DNA of 64,000 nt from Lenzites betulinus (lineage: Eukaryota > Basidiomycota > Agaricomycetes > Polyporales > Polyporaceae), in NCBI GenBank assembly GCA_022264855.1, contig JABYQU010000001.1, positions 1,054,001-1,118,000 of the forward strand, given 5' to 3'. Within the stretch, counting starts at the first letter, position 1. The number at the start of each line of letters is the position of its first letter. The notes below the pieces were generated by a model. It searched no databases. It saw only the letters and a list, made by a program, of their open reading frames with translations, and was not told the DNA's origin. Position numbers and translations under genes: made by a program. Of this stretch, positions 15,252 to 26,300 are shown piece by piece.

Positions 15252-16506
15252 GGCGTTCGGGCTCGGAAATAGTGCCGTTTTGTAATCTACCCGAAGGATT
15301 AGTGTCTATGCGTCGTCTCTTCTCCGTATGTACCTATTGTAACTTGTATCACCGTTTTGTATTCCCAGTCACATGTATCCACATGTATGATACCCAGTAT
15401 GAATGGAATGCTTTCTTTGGATATCAAAAGCATGAAGACCTTGGACTTGTTGCATTCGAAATGATGTTGATGAGTGAACCCAGTGGCTGCGGTGTGGGCG
15501 GTGAACATATATCGTTGTCCCTATCGTATTGCTGCTTCTCGAGTTCTCACTGACATAGTTCAGTCTGGCTGAATGCCCGGAACCAGGATGCAATCTATCC
15601 TTGAAGGGTCATCGCCCCGCACAAGTGTAGAAGCGTCGAACGGCCGAAGGAACGCGTGTGTTCTGCACCACACAGCTGGCAGCTCGCAGTAGCTGATCGC
15701 TGAATAAGCCACGGGAGTGAGAGTGGAGGCGGTTGTGCGCATGATATTAGCGTAATGTCATCGCGAACTTGAGGAATGGTGCGGTGCTTGAAGCTCTGAA
15801 GTCCAACACGTTACTGCCGTAGATAAACCTTCTTCGGATGGATACCACAGGTCGGGTACGGCCGTACCCATTCTTGCAACTTCTATACCACACGCCTGCA
15901 GTAGCGGTCAGCGTATGGCAGGGAAGAAGTGACCTCCTCCGCCATGAACTGTATACCAGTGCAAGGCACCCCGGAGTGTTACTGTCCGCTGCGCATTCCG
16001 CATTCAACACCGAACGAAGACCCGTCCCTTTAGCTCGACGTCGTCCACTTGACCGAATACACGAAATGCTGTCGAGCTGACTGTGAAGACCACCTGGAAG
16101 TGGGTTAGACGAGCTGAGCAATACGTACGTATGACACCAAGCAGCTAACCAGTGTAGCTGCCATTAATATTCACAGTCGCCATGAACATCGTTTCCAAGG
16201 TTGAAACCCCCTGTACTGCCCTGTACTATCAGCTGTATTAGCTTTGATGCGCCAATGCATGCGAGAACCACGGATACGGCTGAACTTACGTACCCCGCCA
16301 CAATGTGGTTTGAATGTCGCGGCAATGGCGTTCAATCCTCCGACAGCCCGACCGGTGAGCCTGCTGCGTGCATCATGGTTCGTCGCGCGCAGCCTGACAA
16401 ATGGAGTCAGAAGATATGCGGTTGGATATGCGGTTTGGTAGTAGTATATTGTCCACGGAAGCAACAGCGTCGCCATACACACTCCTCTGATCCCACCCTT
16501 ACCGCT
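15252..16506. other. Intergenic stretch between the tandem TIR-like genes
   Basis: About 1.25 kb. It contains an in-frame upstream ATG (16201) for copy B, but the translation from there has no match to copy A and is not favoured. No other gene was seen. Confidence 0.55.
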
Positions 16507-19295
16507 ATGGCAGATACGACAGATGTCCAACGGAGTACTACACCGCTATTCGATACCGAGGGGAGTGGACATCTCGCGGACTACCTTTTGTCAGTTCTTG
16601 AGGGGACGCTCGAAACCATCGTGGAACTGAAGAACAGCCCGGAGGACGTCGAGATCGTGAGAGGATGGATACGCGGGCGTGGCGGTGTCGAGCGGAACGT
16701 CTCGTTAGGCGAGTGGACAGAAGAAGCTAAGAGTCGGCAAGATGAGCCATCGAAGAGCCTCGTGAACCTCGTGCTTGGTGTCGCTCTCCTCCATCAGCAC
16801 TGCGAGATCGACGCAGCCGCGGCCGGTACCCCCACTAGTTCCCCTGGCACAATCACGCTCGCGTGGAGTCACATCTACAACGCTTTCACTAGCGGAGTTC
16901 TTACCGTCACGCCTAAACACAGCGTTCAAGGTTGCCTTACCGTCCCCCTCTACACTCGACTTGGCTCGGATGGGCGGAGCGAACAGCATCTCGATCTTCG
17001 TGTGTGGCTGTCGGACATGGATCGCACTGCCCCTGAGCTTGGGGTGTATTCTAACAAGGATTGGGCGCAGAGCTGGGTGTTAGCAGGAAGAGGAACGGTC
17101 CGCACGTACAAGGTCGAGGTACTAGACGAGGCGCAACATGCAACAGCGACGCACGCAGCGTACGAACATTGCACAGTCCGCAGTCACGGGACTCATCAAG
17201 GCGCTTCTTTCCTTGTCAAGAACGCGGGCGAGCTGGTGCATGCGGTGGAGGTCGGTTCTAACCTGTACAGGCACGATGCGTCCTACACCATGCCCCGCGA
17301 CTCCTGGCAGCGCACGGAGGTCGGCCCGGGCGAGATCTACGCGACCTTGTGTCTTTCCGACCTGTCTAGCGATTCCGGAGCGAGCACCACTCTACTAGGA
17401 CCTCTTGCCAGGAACGAGTGCGAATACCCCCACGGCACCGAGATCTTCCCTCACATGGACATCGTACGCGCAGTCGACGCCCAACGCCGCTTTGACCGAC
17501 TCATGGATGAGGGGCGGGAGCATGCCAGCCGGGCGGACTGGGAGACCGCGCAGCGAGCGATCCAAAACGCCATCGGGATCTATAACTCTCCCCGGACCCC
17601 GTACGAGCACCGGAGCCGCGCTGCTGCACTCGCCGAGCTCGGGAACATCGCGCGACGCTTCGGGCGATACGAGCGTGCCCGGGAGAACTTCCAGGAGCTG
17701 CTCTCCATCTTGGCCGAGTCCGAGAAGCGTCCCAGCACGCTGCGTGCGGAGATCAACGGCGAGCTTGGGGTCGTTCTTCGTCACTTGGGTCGACTCGCCG
17801 AAGCTAAAGCCGCGTTCGAAGCGCAATACGCCATAGGACAGGAGCTGAGATGGGAGCGCGAGATGTGCCGTGCCATAGGGAACCTGGGGATGATCAACTA
17901 CCAGCTGTGGCAGGTTTCGCATGAGGGAGGGTTGCTGGACGAGGCCATCAAGCAGCTGCGGGAAAGGGTAGAGCTTGCGAGGCGCTTGATGGAGACCGGC
18001 GAAGGGAGGGCGGATCCTGATCGGAGGCGGCTCAAAGCATGGGAGACCATTGGACTTTCGCGATTGTCGCTATGCCACATCGCCCGCGGCGATATCCACG
18101 AGGCCGTCGAGGCAGGACGGGAGTCGCTTGATTGTAGCCACGAGTCCGATGACCCGACGGTGGTGGCCATAACGCGCCTGTTCTACGGCCGGGCTCTGCT
18201 GCTTGATGGACGACGGGACGAAGCACTCCAGGAGTTCAACCCGATGCCAGCGGGAACATGCACGCCCGCCATGGCGCTATGTAAGGAGCCGTCCGACGAG
18301 TACCGTGGATACCTCCGAGAGCTGCTCGACGACCTCGACGTGAAGCTGGACGTTGTCGACGAACATGGCTACAGCGCTTTGGACTACGCCGTTTTCAGCA
18401 ACGACCCCGAAGCGCAACAGATCATCGTCGAGAACCTCCACCGCAGGCTCCCGGCCGACCAGGTCGATCGACTTCGGAGGGAAGCCGTTCTACGGAAGGG
18501 CTATCGCGAGATTTTCCAGGAGTCGTTACGACCGGTCCTTCTCCAGGCTGAGGGAGGCGACCACGAGGGACTTCGGTGTTTGCGGAGCGCTTACTCTGAC
18601 GCCTTGGGGGCAGAACAGTCGAAGGCGGCGATGTTCGATCGACTCAAGTTCGTTCATTACCGCGACTTCAAGCGGTCCGGGACGCTGCCCTGGTCGACGG
18701 GGGGATTGGCGCGGGTGTTCGATCCCAAACAGGTCGCGGAGAGCGACTCGGAGGGGGTGGACTGCATCGTCTTCTTTTCCTACGTCTGGTGCCATAGAAT
18801 CGCAGGCGTTCCATCTCCGGACGACGAACACAACACCCAATACCATCGCATGTTGGCAGCTGCGGAAACCTTCCTGAACCTACACCCCTCGGTGAACCCC
18901 GATAAGCTTGGGATATGGATTGTAAGTCCCCCTACCGCGTATTGCATTGCTTGGTCCTGACGAGTTCTTCGAAGGACGTGGCTTGCGTCGACCAGGATGC
19001 GCCTGACGCAGGCGTTAACGCTCTCCTCTTCAACCTCATGCAATGTGACGCCGTCATTAGCCTCGTCGACGAAACGTACTACTCACGGGCGTGGTGTTCG
19101 GTCGAAGTGTTGATGGTGCAGACGCTACGACTTGCGTGGCGATTGCACTTGTGGTACGTCTATGACATCTCGCAGGAGAAGTTGGAGGAGGGCCCGCTGG
19201 ACTTCGAAGTGAACATGCGAGGTACGCAGCTGAGTTTCGAGCAGGAACGGCCGATGATAGAGTTCTTGGAGAGGCAGAGTAAATTGCTGGGATAG
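16507..19295 (+). CDS. Cupin-like/TPR/ankyrin/TIR-like multidomain protein, copy B
   Basis: Protein of 911 aa from exons 16507-18921 and 18975-19295. The intron sits at the same codon as in copy A (LGIWI versus LGLWI), so the genes arose by tandem duplication. Domain order matches copy A: N-terminal cupin-like region, TPR helices (INGELGVVLRHLG, AIGNLGMINYQLW), an ankyrin-like unit (VVDEHGYSALDYAV) and a TIR-like domain (VFFSYVW, then LVDETYYSRAWCSVEV with Glu849). It lacks the acidic insert of copy A. The four His of copy A's cupin-like region are replaced: VYSNKDWAQSWVLAG, SWQRTEV and EIYATL. Start 16507 (MADTTDVQ) was chosen because similarity to copy A begins just after it. Divergence is substantial, so the duplication is not recent. 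Confidence 0.85.
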
Positions 19296-19645
19296 ATAAT
19301 TCGGACTGTCGAGTTGTTGCGATGTATCTGACGGAGCGAGCGTAGGAGGGTAGATTTGCAGCCCGATCAAGAGGTTATAAGAACCAGCCATATAGCACGA
19401 GAGATGGACGTTGAAGTACTCAGTACCGACGCATTTTCGCGAGAGGACTTTATTGTGGGAGGCATGTGAGACGCAGGAAGGTCTGGGAGAGGCCATGGGG
19501 CAGTAACTTCATGACAAGTGGTCGCGGAGTGGGTGTCCCTGGGAGAGTGGTGTGAGAGTAGCCAATGTTCATGCCCGGGCGTCGACCTGCATACATCGTT
19601 CGAGCGCATGATGGTGACTTCCTAGTATAAGACCAAATTCCCGCT
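19296..19645. other. Intergenic stretch, no gene seen
   Basis: About 350 bases between convergent genes: the end of TIR-like copy B and the inverted-duplication unit that starts near 19646. No feature is supported. Confidence 0.5.
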
Positions 19646-20390
19646 GTGCATGACGGCCTATTACTATATATTTTCTACTTCAGCTGTCATAGAACTAGGC
19701 CGAAGTATTAGAGAACATGCGCTGCATTGCTCTTCAAAAACATGCGTGTCATGATAATCCAGATCAATGTTGAGGACGGTGGCGCGCGACGACCTCGGCC
19801 AATTTCTCTCCCAGTACCTTCTGAGCGTCGAATGGCTGGTAGCCGAACCAGCTATGAGTGGTGCGTCAGCCAGAGCTCGAGCGAGTGTGCAAAGTGCTCA
19901 CCGAGGATGATAGTGCTGCCCGTCGAAGTGCCACATCATCGATATCTTCCGGTTCTTACCCGGTAAGATCTCGGTGTTGAAGATATGTTCATACTTCTTG
20001 ACTTTCTCCTCCAAATTCCGTGGACGCCGCGCCTTCAATTCGTCCGAGTAAATGATTGCACACGGGTCCTTCGATGGCGGACAAGATCGCAGGAAGGTGG
20101 CCCCCATTCGCTTGGACTTCGCCGGGGGCTTTGACTTGCTATTCAAAAACAGCGAGATCCTTATGAGTGCCTCGTCTCGGGCAAGGCTAGAATAATCTTC
20201 GTCGTTATCGTCTGGGCACTCTGGGATGTCGTAGTAGCCCGGACCGATGATACTGCTAGCGGAGAAGACTTCGGAATCGGTGAGGTGAAAACTCAAATAG
20301 AGCTTTGGACGTTTCAAGTCCTCCTTCGCCCCAATGTCGGGTTCAAAGCAGGGTATAGATTCATTTCTGTCCAGGTAGGCTCGTATCAAG
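19646..20390 (-). repeat. Inverted duplication, left arm
   Basis: About 745 bases highly similar to 28678-29413 in opposite orientation. Similarity covers almost the whole gene of the unknown family, its intron and about 120 bases past the stop codon, with scattered substitutions and small indels. It begins near the codons for LIRAYLDRN and ends after the shared GGCCGT(C/T)ATGCAC. Confidence 0.85.
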
Positions 20391-20455
20391 CTATTTGGCG
20401 CATAAGCCCATGCATGAGACTGCCACTGAAAACAGTATCTACGTGCGAGTGTCAT
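19764..20455 (-). CDS. Unknown-family protein, duplicated copy 1
   Basis: Protein of 213 aa from exons 20455-19902 and 19851-19764; the intron is GT..AG and its position is identical in copy 2. I do not recognise the family. Visible features are RPKLYLSFHLTDSEVF, an acidic loop PECPDDNDEDYSSLARDE, the basic KSKPPAKSKRMGATF, EKVKKYEHIFNTEILPGKN, an aromatic MMWHFDGQHYHPRWFGY and a helical end KVLGEKLAEVVARH. No signal peptide or membrane segment is seen. The first 40 residues differ completely from copy 2, so the true start of one or both copies is uncertain. Conservation of the frame between the copies supports a real gene. Confidence 0.65.
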
Positions 20456-20883
20456 CCGCGTATACTAGCTAGGCTACGTGAACGTGGATCGCGCGCGCCA
20501 CGTGTTCGTAATCGTGAATGAGCGCTTAAGCGGTACTATAATATTATTCAGCATACTTACACTAGTCTATAGTACGTTTTGGACTGGAGGTAATATAGAC
20601 ACAAGGCGTGTGTTGAAAACGCCCATACCAGCGAAATAATCAAAGACAAGAGATATCGCATAGTCGATATATGAAGCTTTGAAGTGCGAGCGATGGGCGA
20701 GAGGGGCCGAGGATAGAGGCTGGAATGTACTGGAGCGCGTGAGACGACGTGGCCCACTCCCATTTCCCTGAATCCGGTATGACACATCCTGGACCCATTC
20801 CCATCTCACTCGTTTTATAAACCCTCGTCGCCAAGTTCTCCTCAATACCTCCACTGCGCAAGAGATCATACAACGCTGCCCGC
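20456..20883. other. Divergent promoter region
   Basis: About 430 bases between the unknown-family gene (minus) and ERO1 (plus). Apart from the TATA-like box near 20816, no element could be identified. Confidence 0.5.
20816..20821 (+). promoter_or_regulatory. TATA-like element of ERO1
   Basis: TATAAA about 63 bases upstream of the ERO1 ATG at 20884. Confidence 0.45.
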
Positions 20884-22845
20884 ATGTTCTTGCGCCATCT
20901 ATACGCGCTCTCTATCGTCTGTCTCCTCCAGCCGTCTTCGTCTTATGCAGCCGACACCCAGCAAGTTCTCTTGAGCGATACCTACCCTCGGAGTGGCCAA
21001 GTAAAGTCTGTCCTTGAGAGGGAGCCTGTGAGGGAGGCTGCGTGCAAACATATCGTTCGTCTTTTCTTTCCGAAGCCCCGAAACCATCTCCCACCTAACG
21101 TTAGGCATTCTTAGCCCACAGGTCCTATAGAGACCACTCAATGCGACTACGAGTCGATAGAAAGCGTGACAGATGATCTCTACAATGAGCTGCACTCCCT
21201 CGTCGAGACCCCGTTCTTCAAGTTCTTCCGAGTCGACCTATACCGCGAGTGCCCATATTGGTCGGAGAACGGCTTTTGTATGAACCGCGAGTGCGGGATC
21301 ACAACAGTGGACGAGGTGTGCATGGGTCTCCAGTCAGACTGGATGTATATCTTGCTAACCACTCCGATGCGGCAGAGCGAAATCCCAGACCGATGGCGTG
21401 CGGCGGAGCTCAGTAAAGTGGAGTTGCCTTCGGCGGAGCAGGTACGTCGCCTTGCGCCCTATTCTCGCTATTTTCTCAACGGTATATAGCGGACAGAATT
21501 CCCTGGATGTTTCTACCGCGACTCCGACTTCTGCTTCCTGGACGACATGACCGAAGGCGACTATGTCGACCTCACTCTCAATCCCGAGCGGTTCACTGGT
21601 TATACTGGGCCGTCCGCACATCGTGTCTGGGAAGCTATCTACAAGGAGAACTGCTTCGGGATGACAGAATGGGACGTACTACCGGCGAGCTCCCCTAATT
21701 ACGGGCTCGGCGCAATCCCAGACACCATGAAGAAGGGCGCAAATGGCGAAGACCTGCCGGAAGACCCAAAGGAATGTCTGGAGCGGAGGGTGTACTACAA
21801 GGTCGTCTCCGGCTTGCACGCGAGTATCTCCACGCATATCTGTCACGACACCATGAACCAAACTACCGGCGAATGGGTGCGTTCCCCAGTGGATCCTCGC
21901 CTCGTATCATATTCCCTGTTAACCGCCCGGCCCGCAGGGTCCCGACCTGAAGTGCTTTATCTCACGCGTCGCAGCGTACCCTGAGCGGCTGCAGTACATC
22001 TACTTCGATGCCGTCCTGCTCCTCCGTGCGGTCGCACGTCTCGGGCCGTACCTGACCGCATACGACTACTGTGCGACCGGGACACACGAGGATGACACAG
22101 AAACTTTGGCGCGACTCACGCGCGTCGTTGAGGTCGCAACCGCGGTCGGACGGTTCGACGAGAATGCTCTCTTCCAGGGCGAGAACGCGAACGTGCTGAA
22201 GGAAGAGTTTAAGGAGCACTTCCGGAACGTCACGCGCATCATGGATTGTGTGGGATGCGACAAATGCAGGCTCTGGGGAAAGGTCCAGACCACGGGTATC
22301 GCAACCGCGCTGAAAGTCTTGTTCGAGCTTGACGAGAAGGCTCTGGAGTATGTGCTTTTGTATCCGATTCGTATATTTTGGGACTCATTCGTTTGTCGGT
22401 GCAGCCCTAAGGCGAACAACAACCTGCTCCAGCGGTCCGAGGTCGTTGCGCTGATCAATACTCTCCACCGACTCATGGAGTCCCTACACATGGTCCAGGA
22501 CTTCCGCCGGATGTGGGCCGACTCCGGCGCAGAAGAAGAGGCACAGCTCGCATCCGAGTCTGCCTCTGCGCATAAGGTACGTTTACCTCCCCCTTTCGCC
22601 GTTCTTCTCACTGAAATATGACGTTGTCGCAGGCACAACGCTCCCCGAGTGCAAATGACCTGACGAATGCGCAGACGTTCCTCGCAGGCGTGCTCGATCG
22701 TGTCGCGTGCTTGGTTCGGGCGTGCCGTGACGGGACCCTCGGTTGTCTTCGTGGGTTGTTTGATGGAGTCGTCGACATGCTCGAAGCTGCGATTAGTATA
22801 TTTAAGGTGTCAGGGAAGCACCAGGCTCCAAGGAGCGAGTTCTGA
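20884..22845 (+). CDS. ERO1: Endoplasmic reticulum oxidoreductin 1
   Basis: FAD-dependent thiol oxidase that re-oxidises protein disulfide isomerase in the ER lumen. Protein of 539 aa from exons 20884-21054, 21115-21315, 21376-21441, 21490-21876, 21938-22347, 22405-22576 and 22633-22845. The signal peptide is MFLRHLYALSIVCLLQPSSS. The N-terminal region has TGPIETTQCDYE and the shuttle-cysteine segment CPYWSENGFCMNREC (Cys112/Cys117). The FAD-site region includes SAHRVWEAIYKENCFG and SGLHASISTHICH. The active-site motif CVGCDKC is at 379-385. Intron 1 uses a GTTCGT donor and is the least certain junction; it was chosen because it keeps an N-terminal Cys and restores PTGPIE. The Ser-rich region near the end is divergent, as is usual in this family. 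Confidence 0.95.
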
Positions 22846-23313
22846 GCAGGCTTCAGGGTATTATTTATTCGATAGGTACATTGCAACTGTATAGGTATAA
22901 TCGGCATGGAACGGTGCATAGGTGTATGGACTAAAAGACCAGTTGAGCGTTCAGATCGATACGCTAGGGTGTTCGGGCAGTCTAACCGAGGGTTTGTGTC
23001 CGGTTCTTACCCCTGTCTCTCGCTTCGGGATCTATGCGCTCTAGATCTAAGTACTGGAGTGAGTGAGTGAGTAGAACAAGTTAATAAAGCTTCGGAATCG
23101 TAGTCTAGACGTCTATCAGCCAAGTTGCCGGATGGGGAAGGAGGTTCTCACGGTACTGGAAGAGTGAGGAGGATCGCCCACGTATGATACTTATACTTCT
23201 TGCTCCCAACTCCCATCTCTCCCCATATAGCGGCTCTCTTTTTCGCAGAGGCTCGCCAGGAATCACCGTCTCAGGCCTCGCGCTTTCCGGACACCCGTAC
23301 ATCTTAAAACACC
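22846..23313. other. Intergenic stretch, no gene seen
   Basis: About 470 bases between ERO1 and the KH-domain gene, both plus strand. It holds the ERO1 3' flank and the promoter of the next gene. Confidence 0.5.
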
Positions 23314-26300
23314 ATGGCTCTCTCTGCCGCCGACCTCCAGGTAACAGTCTCCCCCGTCCCGCCACGCTGCAGCCGTTAACAACAAATCACAGCGGAGGCA
23401 TGAACTCGAAGGCGCCCCCGACCCGTTCCCCAGTCTAGTTGAGGACGCCCCGGTCAAGCCCCGTTTTCACTCCTCCAATGACGCCGTCGACACTGATTCC
23501 CAGGAAGCTTTCCCCTCCCTGGCCCCCACCGTCCAGTCTGGCAACAAGCCTGCTACCTCTGCCTGGGGTGCCAATGCCGGTCCTCGCATCAAGCCCCCGG
23601 CTCCCAAGCAGCCCGTCGTCTCGGACTCCTTCATTCTCGCTGCCATCGATCTTTCCACCGCTGGTAAGGACGGCAAGCCTACCTCTCTCGGCGAGATCAT
23701 GAGGCAGGTCATGGCCCAACACAAGGTTAAACTCGACGCGTCTACGAACCAGAAGTCCCACCAGACCACGTTCTACCTAAAGGCGGACTCGAAGAAGGAG
23801 CTTGAGAGGGCCAAGAAGAGCCTCCTTGCTCTGCTCAGCCCCATTGTACGTTTCTGCACGGACTCTACGCTTTGTACGGTCTCGAGTTGCTCTCACTGCG
23901 TGTTGGGGTGATCGTCCGTCCACCTCGGCAAATTCGCCATCAACACGCGGTGAGAGCATATATTTCCCCCGTGACCGTTTACAGCTGTTCTCAGATTGAT
24001 AGGCCCCCGTGGAAAGAACACACAGAGGCGTTCAAGCCCACACGGGGCGGCGACGCTTCGCGTGATGCGGTAACAGTTGGTTTGGCAGGTAGCGGGCAGC
24101 GCGAAGAGCTACGCGCTCTCGGCATGCACACCCGCATCCTCGTCGTCGTCGTCGCCCGAAACCGCTGTCCGCAATTATTTTTTCCAGGGGCCTATCGATT
24201 AGAGAACAGCTATAAAGCCTACATACCGTGACTGCGACCAGCCTCTAAAGACGTAACCCCACAGGTCACACTCACGCTTAATGCCCCGGCTTCCACTATA
24301 CCGACCATCATCGGACCCAAGGGTGTTACGCTCAAGCAAGTGCGGGACCAGACCGGCGTCAGGATTGACATTCCTCGTCGCGACGCCCTTGCACCGGCTA
24401 ACGGTCAGACTAACGGTGGTTCCCACTCCCCTTCGCGTGGCCCGACTCCGCTTCCGACCTCCCCGGTGGATGGGGATGAAGAGGAAGAGCCCATGGTCCC
24501 CGTCACGATCACCGGTCCTCAGCCCCTTGCCTATGAGGCGCAGGCCCTGCTTAACGAGATCATTGCTACGAAGCGCTCGCGCGCGACGCAGCGTGTGCGC
24601 GACATCCCGGACCACATCCTGCCGTTCGTGCTCCCGCGCCGTGAGCAGTTCCTCGCCGCTGCAGAGGGTGGCGACGTCAACCTGGCCCTCAATGCCGCCG
24701 CTCGCGAGATCACCGTCTCCGGAGACCGCGACGCCGTCACCCGCGTTATCGAATCCATCAAGTCCGCCGTCGAGTATTTCAAGGGCGAGGTGATTTCGCT
24801 GAAGCTGTCGCTCCCTAAACGCCAGCACCGTCTGCTTGTCGGCAAGAACGCGGAAGACATCATGGCCAAGGCACACTGCGCGATTGTTGTCCCCAAGCCC
24901 GACGAGGCCAGCGAGGAGCTGCTCATCTGGGGCAAGGCGACCGACATTGGAAACGGTGTGACAGCAGTCATGGAGAAGGCGAACTCGGCGTACATCCACG
25001 AGTTCCCCCTTCCTGGCCCCATCTCGGTCTCCCGCCAACTGCTGACCTACATGGTCCGCGTCAACTACCCGAAGACGCTCTCCGCTGCGAACCCCGGGGT
25101 CCAGGTCTATACTCCTTCTCCGTCAACGTGGGATCGCGCTTCGGTCTTGAATGTCGATATCATCGGCGAAAAGCCCAAGGTCGACGCCGCGGTCAGCCAG
25201 TTTTCGGCGCTTATTGGCAAGCTTTTCGGAGCGACGAAGGAAGTCCCGATTGAGTGGCTTGTGCACCGGATCATCAACTCGAACAAGAACGCGAAGAAGT
25301 AGGACTTGCATTGTGTATAGAGCCCAGCCGTTAACTGACAGTTCTCCAGGATCAAGGGCTTCCAGGACGCTCACAACGTGTTGGTCTTCTTCCCGCCTGA
25401 GTCCGCTGAGCAGTCCTCGGTTCTTCTGGTTTACGACCCGACGTCGCCGAATGCGTCGCCCTCCCCTGTCGAGAAGGCCAACAACCTCGAGGCCGTGGAG
25501 AAGGAGCTACTCAAGATGGCCCACGACGCGGCAGACGTGAAGACACAGGTCATTGAGGTTGAGAAGAAGTGGCACGACGCGGTCGTCGGGCGCAACAACA
25601 CGACTCTCAATGCTATCATCGGTGAGGACAAGACGCTGTCGATCAAGCTCGGCGCAGACGCGGGCCAGGCGACAGAGGACGCGATCCTCGTGCGCGGCAT
25701 CAGCGCGGACGTCGAGCGCGCGGTCACGGAGATCCGCAAGATCGTCGAGGACGCGAAGAACGACGAGATCGTGAGCAGCTACGCGGTCGAGTTCGAGATC
25801 GAGCGTGAGTACGTCGGTCGCATCGTCGGCGCCGGCGGTGCGGGTGTGAACAAGCTCCGCGACACGCTCGGGGTGAAGATCGACTTCTCGGACGAGGGCG
25901 AGGAGAAGGAGTTCAAGGAGAGCGGGAAGAAGAAGAAGGGCGCCGTCGCTCACCAGAAGTCGCGCGTCAAGATCGTCGGCCGGAAGGAGAACGTCGAGGA
26001 GGCGAAGCGTCGCATCCTGGCACACGCGGACCGTCTTGCGGACGAGACGTCCGAGGTGCTCAAGATAGCGCACCAGTACCACTCGTCGCTCATCGGTCAG
26101 AGCGGCAAGTACGTCATCCGTCTGGAGGAGAAGTACGCCGTGAAGATCACGTTCCCTCGCGAGTCCGCTGCTGATGGCGAAGGCAAGACGCGCGAGGCGC
26201 TCAAGGCTGACGAAGTCCTTGTCAAGGGCGGTCGCAAGGGTGTCGCCCAGGCCAAGCAGGAACTTCTCGATGTGAGTGGCATTATTGGGTGCTTTCTCGT

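Noticed and set aside
16201..16506. In-frame upstream ATG extending TIR-like copy B by 102 residues
   Set aside because: The added sequence has no counterpart in copy A and no domain; the ATG at 16507 aligns with the start of similarity.
23846..24264. C/D box snoRNA in the long KH-gene intron
   Set aside because: A GTGATGC-like box occurs but no matching CTGA D box or terminal stem was found.
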